A stretch of 8,103 nucleotides of DNA from an uncultured bacterium (GTDB lineage Bacteria > Bacteroidota > Bacteroidia > Bacteroidales > CAIWKO01): the NCBI GenBank assembly GCA_903916135.1, contig CAIWVT010000544.1, forward strand, positions 1 through 8,103. Reading direction: 5' to 3'. Each line of letters starts with the position of its first letter. The first letter of the stretch is position 1. The position numbers were made by a program, and so were the translations under genes. Positions 4,996-8,103 of the stretch are shown piece by piece. The notes below the pieces were generated by a model. It saw nothing but the letters and a program-made list of their open reading frames with translations, was not told the DNA's origin and did no database searches.

Positions 4996-6258
4996 CTAAA
5001 GCACTTGCATCCTATTTGCATCTTGTTTTATAAACACAAAGAGCAAAACCGAGAAAGATAATAGCGAAGAGCCGCCATAGCTTACAAAGGGCAAAGGAAT
5101 CCCCACCACAGGAGCCAATCCGATGGTCATGCCAATGTTAATCATCACATGGAAGAACAAGAGGGAGGCAAGTCCATAGCCATAAATGCGGCTAAACGAA
5201 GATCGTTGCCGCTCTGCCACAAATAATATCCTTATCAGCAGCATCACAAACATGATTACCACGATGCCGCTGCCCACAAAGCCCCATTCTTCGCCTATGG
5301 TGCAAAAAATGAAATCGGTGTTTTGTTCGGGTACAAATTTATACTTGGTTTGTGTACCGTTTAGAAAGCCTTTTCCTAAGGCACCTCCAGAGCCGATAGC
5401 AATTTTAGATTGGTTTACGTTATATCCCTTGCCTTTCAAATCGGTAACTTTCCCAAGAAACACATCAATACGTTTTTTCTGATGCGGTTCAAGCACGTGT
5501 TCGTAAATGCCGTTTACACTATAAATAAAGCCGACTATCAATCCATAAATCAACAAAAACTGCAAGATGTTTTTGCGGCTTCGGCGAATCAAAAATATAA
5601 ACACAATGGCTGCAAGCGTGATAAATGCTATGACAATAAATTTATCAATCAGCAAGGTGAAAATAAATAGCACGATTAAAGCAAAGCCAAGTATTAGAAT
5701 ATTGCCCGAAAGCCCTTCCCGATACAAAACGAAAATAAACGAAGCAAACACAAGCATAGAGCCGGTTTCGTTTTGCATCAAAACCAATATGGCAGGAACC
5801 GCGATGATGACCAAGGCTTTTAATCGCGTTCGGATGTCTTGCATACGGACACTTATATCACCCAAAAACTTTGCTAAAACCAAGTTGGTGGCAAACTTGG
5901 CTAATTCGAGCGGTTGAAAACGAACAGTTTCGGAAAAATATATCCAAGACCGAGAGCCGTTGACTTCTGTTCCGATTACCAAGGTAAGCAGCAGAAACGC
6001 GATGGCGAAAATATAGACAACATAAGAAAAGGTAACGAAAAATTTGGCATCCAATATGAGTACAAACAAAATTAACGCAAAGGAAATGAGTATCCACATA
6101 AATTGTTTGCCATACTCTTGCGAGAAATCAATGATAGATTTGTGTTCTTCATTATAGGCAGCGGCATAAATATTCAACCAACCCACAAGGATAAAAAACA
6201 CATACATGCCCACTAAGGTCCAATCAAGATTTGAAAATATGTTTTTAGGTTGGCGCAT
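4996..6258 (-). CDS. rodA: RodA, SEDS peptidoglycan glycosyltransferase
   Basis: RodA polymerises lipid II into glycan strands in the inner membrane during lateral wall growth, working with PBP2. The 420-residue product has about ten hydrophobic membrane segments and SEDS-family motifs: GSRSWIYF...RFQPLELAKFA (101-123), a long extracellular loop with KKRIDVFL (261-268) and DLKGKGYNVNQSKIAIGSGG (273-292), PEQNTDFIF (310-318), GEEWGFVG (322-329) and PLPFVSYGGSS (388-398). D273 in the GKGY loop is the likely catalytic aspartate. PLE replaces the more usual PSE, and DLKG replaces the usual DPxG. I chose the ATG at 6258 because it overlaps the mrdA stop as TAATG and begins a normal RodA N-terminus. 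The frame stays open upstream to 6369 but that would lie within mrdA. Pairing with mrdA argues for RodA rather than FtsW. Confidence 0.95.
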   Translation of the reverse strand: MRQPKNIFSNLDWTLVGMYVFFILVGWLNIYAAAYNEEHKSIIDFSQEYGKQFMWILISFALILFVLILDAKFFVTFSYVVYIFAIAFLLLTLVIGTEVNGSRSWIYFSETVRFQPLELAKFATNLVLAKFLGDISVRMQDIRTRLKALVIIAVPAILVLMQNETGSMLVFASFIFVLYREGLSGNILILGFALIVLFIFTLLIDKFIVIAFITLAAIVFIFLIRRSRKNILQFLLIYGLIVGFIYSVNGIYEHVLEPHQKKRIDVFLGKVTDLKGKGYNVNQSKIAIGSGGALGKGFLNGTQTKYKFVPEQNTDFIFCTIGEEWGFVGSGIVVIMFVMLLIRILFVAERQRSSFSRIYGYGLASLLFFHVMINIGMTIGLAPVVGIPLPFVSYGGSSLLSFSVLLFVFIKQDANRMQVL

Positions 6259-8084
6259 TAGTTTTTGTTTATAAATTTGGATTCCATGATTTCTTTTTCC
6301 AAATCGAGACGCTTCACTTTGTGCGTCAAATATTTTTCTATCATCAAACTGGCAACCGGAGCCGCCCACGTGGCGCCATAACCTGAGTTTTCGACAACAG
6401 CAGCAATCGCAATTTGTGGACTATCCTTTGGAGCAAATGCAATAAAAACTGAGTGATTTTTGCCTGCATTCTGAACGGTACCTGTTTTGCCGCAAACTTT
6501 TATGCTATCCATCCTAACATTATGAGCGGTGCCACCCTCTACAACACCCAACATGCCTTGCACTATATAATTAAAGTACTCTGGATTTACTTTGGTATAT
6601 CTTTTTGTCAAATATTTTTTATTCAGGTTGCTTATGGTGCCAATGGCTTTTACGATATGGGGAGTATAGAAGTAACCACGATTGGCAATAATAGCCGCTA
6701 CATTTGCCATTTGCAGCGGAGTAAGTAAAATTTCGCCTTGTCCGATGGCAATAGAAATCACTGAAAGTGCTCTCCAATGCCCTCTGCCGAAATATTTATC
6801 ATAATACTTGCTAGTGGGAATGTTTCCGCTAGATTCATTGGGCAAATCAATACCCAAAGGATTGCCTAAACCAAAACTCAAAACAAAATTGCGCCAAGCA
6901 TTGAAGCCTGCTTCTGTAGAGGGATATTGTTTGTTTTCAATAGTGGTTTTCAACACCTTGCAGAAATAGGCATTGCAGGATGTTTGTATAGCTCCCAACA
7001 ATGCTAATGGTGAACCATGCGAATGGCATTTAATCATTTTGCCATTGCCCAAAGGGAAACCGCCGTAACAAGGATATGTAATGGTTGTATTTAATACTCC
7101 TTCCTGAAGACCGATAAGCCCAACAATAGGTTTAAATGTTGAACCAGGGGGATATCTGCCGGATAGCGCACGATTGAATAAAGGCAAGTTTTTGTCGGAT
7201 AAAAGGTCGAAGTAGTTTTTTGTTCGTTCGCGACCTACCAATAAATTCGGGTCATACGAAGGACTAGAAGCTATGGCAATGATACCACCTGTTCTTGGAT
7301 CGAGAGCCACAACGCTGCCGCGTTTATTTTGCAAAAGCTTTTCAGCATATTCTTGCAAGTCGGCATCCAGATAAGTATGTAAGTCTTGTCCGGGTTTCGC
7401 TTCCACATCAAATTTGCCGTTCATATAACTTCCCATATCGCGATTATGAACATCCACCATGATAATTCTAATTCCCTTTTTTCCACGCAGTTCCTTTTCA
7501 TACGATTTTTCAAGACCACTGATACCGATATAATCTCCTGGTTTATAATAATCATCGTTTTCGAGCATTCCAGGAGTTGTTTCGCCTATATAACCTAATA
7601 TCTGTGCACAATAGGGTTGAGGATAATTACGGATGGTACGTGCTTGAATGTAAAACCCGGGATATTCAGAAAGGCGTTCTTGCAACATGCCATATTGTTC
7701 CTTCGGAATTTTTTCATCATATATGGTTGGCAAAAAATTAGAATACGTGGTTGCCATTTTTATCCTTTTCCGAAAAGTTAGGATGTCGGTATTGATAAGT
7801 TTGCAAAACCCAGTGGTGTCAAATGATTTGCCCATTTGATGAGGAATTACCATCAAATCGTAGGTGGCCTCGTTGTATAAAAGTGGTTTGCCATTGCAAT
7901 CATAAACCAAACCGCGTGCCGGAAACTCAGTTAAATACCTGAAAACATTGTTGTCTGCAGATGATTTATTGGTTTTGTCAAGAATTTGCAGAAAAAAAAG
8001 ACGGATAATAAAAACCAAAGCAATTACCAAAAAAATGGTATTGATCACATATCGTCGAGATGTAAAACTTTTATTGGCAGGCAT
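6258..8084 (-). CDS. mrdA: Penicillin-binding protein 2, peptidoglycan transpeptidase
   Basis: PBP2 cross-links peptidoglycan during cell elongation and activates RodA. The 608-residue product has an N-terminal membrane anchor (about 13-35), a dimerisation/pedestal region with FPARGLVYDCNGKPL (54-68) and GYIGE (164-168), then GISGLEKSYEKELRG (187-201), and a class B transpeptidase domain. Catalytic motifs are S315-T-F-K318, S369-C-N371 and K533-T-G535-T. Length is normal for the family. I chose the ATG at 8084 because the membrane anchor follows naturally; the frame also allows a GTG at 8102 that would add six residues. No Shine-Dalgarno site is visible. The stop overlaps the rodA start, indicating translational coupling. 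In this phylum mreB-mreC-mreD commonly precede this gene, and short frames ending at 8093 or 8089 could be the end of such a neighbour, though too little is visible to say. Confidence 0.95.
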   Translation of the reverse strand: MPANKSFTSRRYVINTIFLVIALVFIIRLFFLQILDKTNKSSADNNVFRYLTEFPARGLVYDCNGKPLLYNEATYDLMVIPHQMGKSFDTTGFCKLINTDILTFRKRIKMATTYSNFLPTIYDEKIPKEQYGMLQERLSEYPGFYIQARTIRNYPQPYCAQILGYIGETTPGMLENDDYYKPGDYIGISGLEKSYEKELRGKKGIRIIMVDVHNRDMGSYMNGKFDVEAKPGQDLHTYLDADLQEYAEKLLQNKRGSVVALDPRTGGIIAIASSPSYDPNLLVGRERTKNYFDLLSDKNLPLFNRALSGRYPPGSTFKPIVGLIGLQEGVLNTTITYPCYGGFPLGNGKMIKCHSHGSPLALLGAIQTSCNAYFCKVLKTTIENKQYPSTEAGFNAWRNFVLSFGLGNPLGIDLPNESSGNIPTSKYYDKYFGRGHWRALSVISIAIGQGEILLTPLQMANVAAIIANRGYFYTPHIVKAIGTISNLNKKYLTKRYTKVNPEYFNYIVQGMLGVVEGGTAHNVRMDSIKVCGKTGTVQNAGKNHSVFIAFAPKDSPQIAIAAVVENSGYGATWAAPVASLMIEKYLTHKVKRLDLEKEIMESKFINKN

Positions 8085-8103
8085 AATTTTAGTTAGAGCC
8101 ACA

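Noticed and set aside
4986..4996. GGTC-TTT-GACC as a terminator for rodA
   Set aside because: The stem has only four base pairs, overlaps the rodA stop and lacks a T-tract on the minus strand.
6259..6369. Longer rodA with 37 more N-terminal residues
   Set aside because: The extension lies wholly inside mrdA, is not membrane-like, and the ATG at 6258 gives a normal RodA start with TAATG overlap.
5186..7598. Plus-strand open frames inside rodA and mrdA
   Set aside because: They are antisense shadows of two clearly recognised genes.

Overview
The window looks like chromosomal DNA from a member of the Bacteroidota, probably an uncultured Sphingobacteriales or Chitinophagales type. The evidence is AT-rich genes without Shine-Dalgarno sites, a TAnnTTTG-type promoter box, an mrdA-rodA pair with Bacteroidota-like sequence features, an outer-membrane protein of a type I associate with this phylum, and many short palindromic intergenic repeats. 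The species cannot be named from the sequence alone.

Layout. Positions 2-139 hold the last 45 codons of an IS4-type transposase that enters from the left edge. Positions 140-1577 hold no credible gene. They contain a dense collection of small hairpin repeats of at least six kinds, one 143-bp compound inverted repeat, one plausible promoter (1094-1125), and a low-complexity leader with three near-identical 32-nt palindromic units just before the next gene. Positions 1578-4676 (+) encode a 1032-residue secreted protein. It reads as a divergent fimbrial-usher-like outer-membrane barrel with an internal plug-like domain, followed by beta-sandwich domains, a linker with a 28-residue tandem duplication, and a C-terminal SPOR-like peptidoglycan-binding domain. 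Positions 4677-4995 are a convergent intergenic spacer filled with period-8 CACnnAGn repeats. Positions 4996-6258 (-) encode RodA and 6258-8084 (-) encode PBP2 (MrdA). Their stop and start codons overlap as TAATG, so they form the end of a rod-shape (mre/mrd) operon that enters from the right edge.

How the genes work together. RodA (glycan polymerase) and PBP2 (transpeptidase) are the core elongasome peptidoglycan synthase. The usher-like gene is transcribed toward them from its own upstream region and is not in their operon. Its SPOR-like domain suggests contact with peptidoglycan, but no chaperone or pilin gene lies beside it in this window. The most unusual points are the usher-plus-SPOR architecture and the palindromic repeats whose stems differ between copies by compensatory changes.
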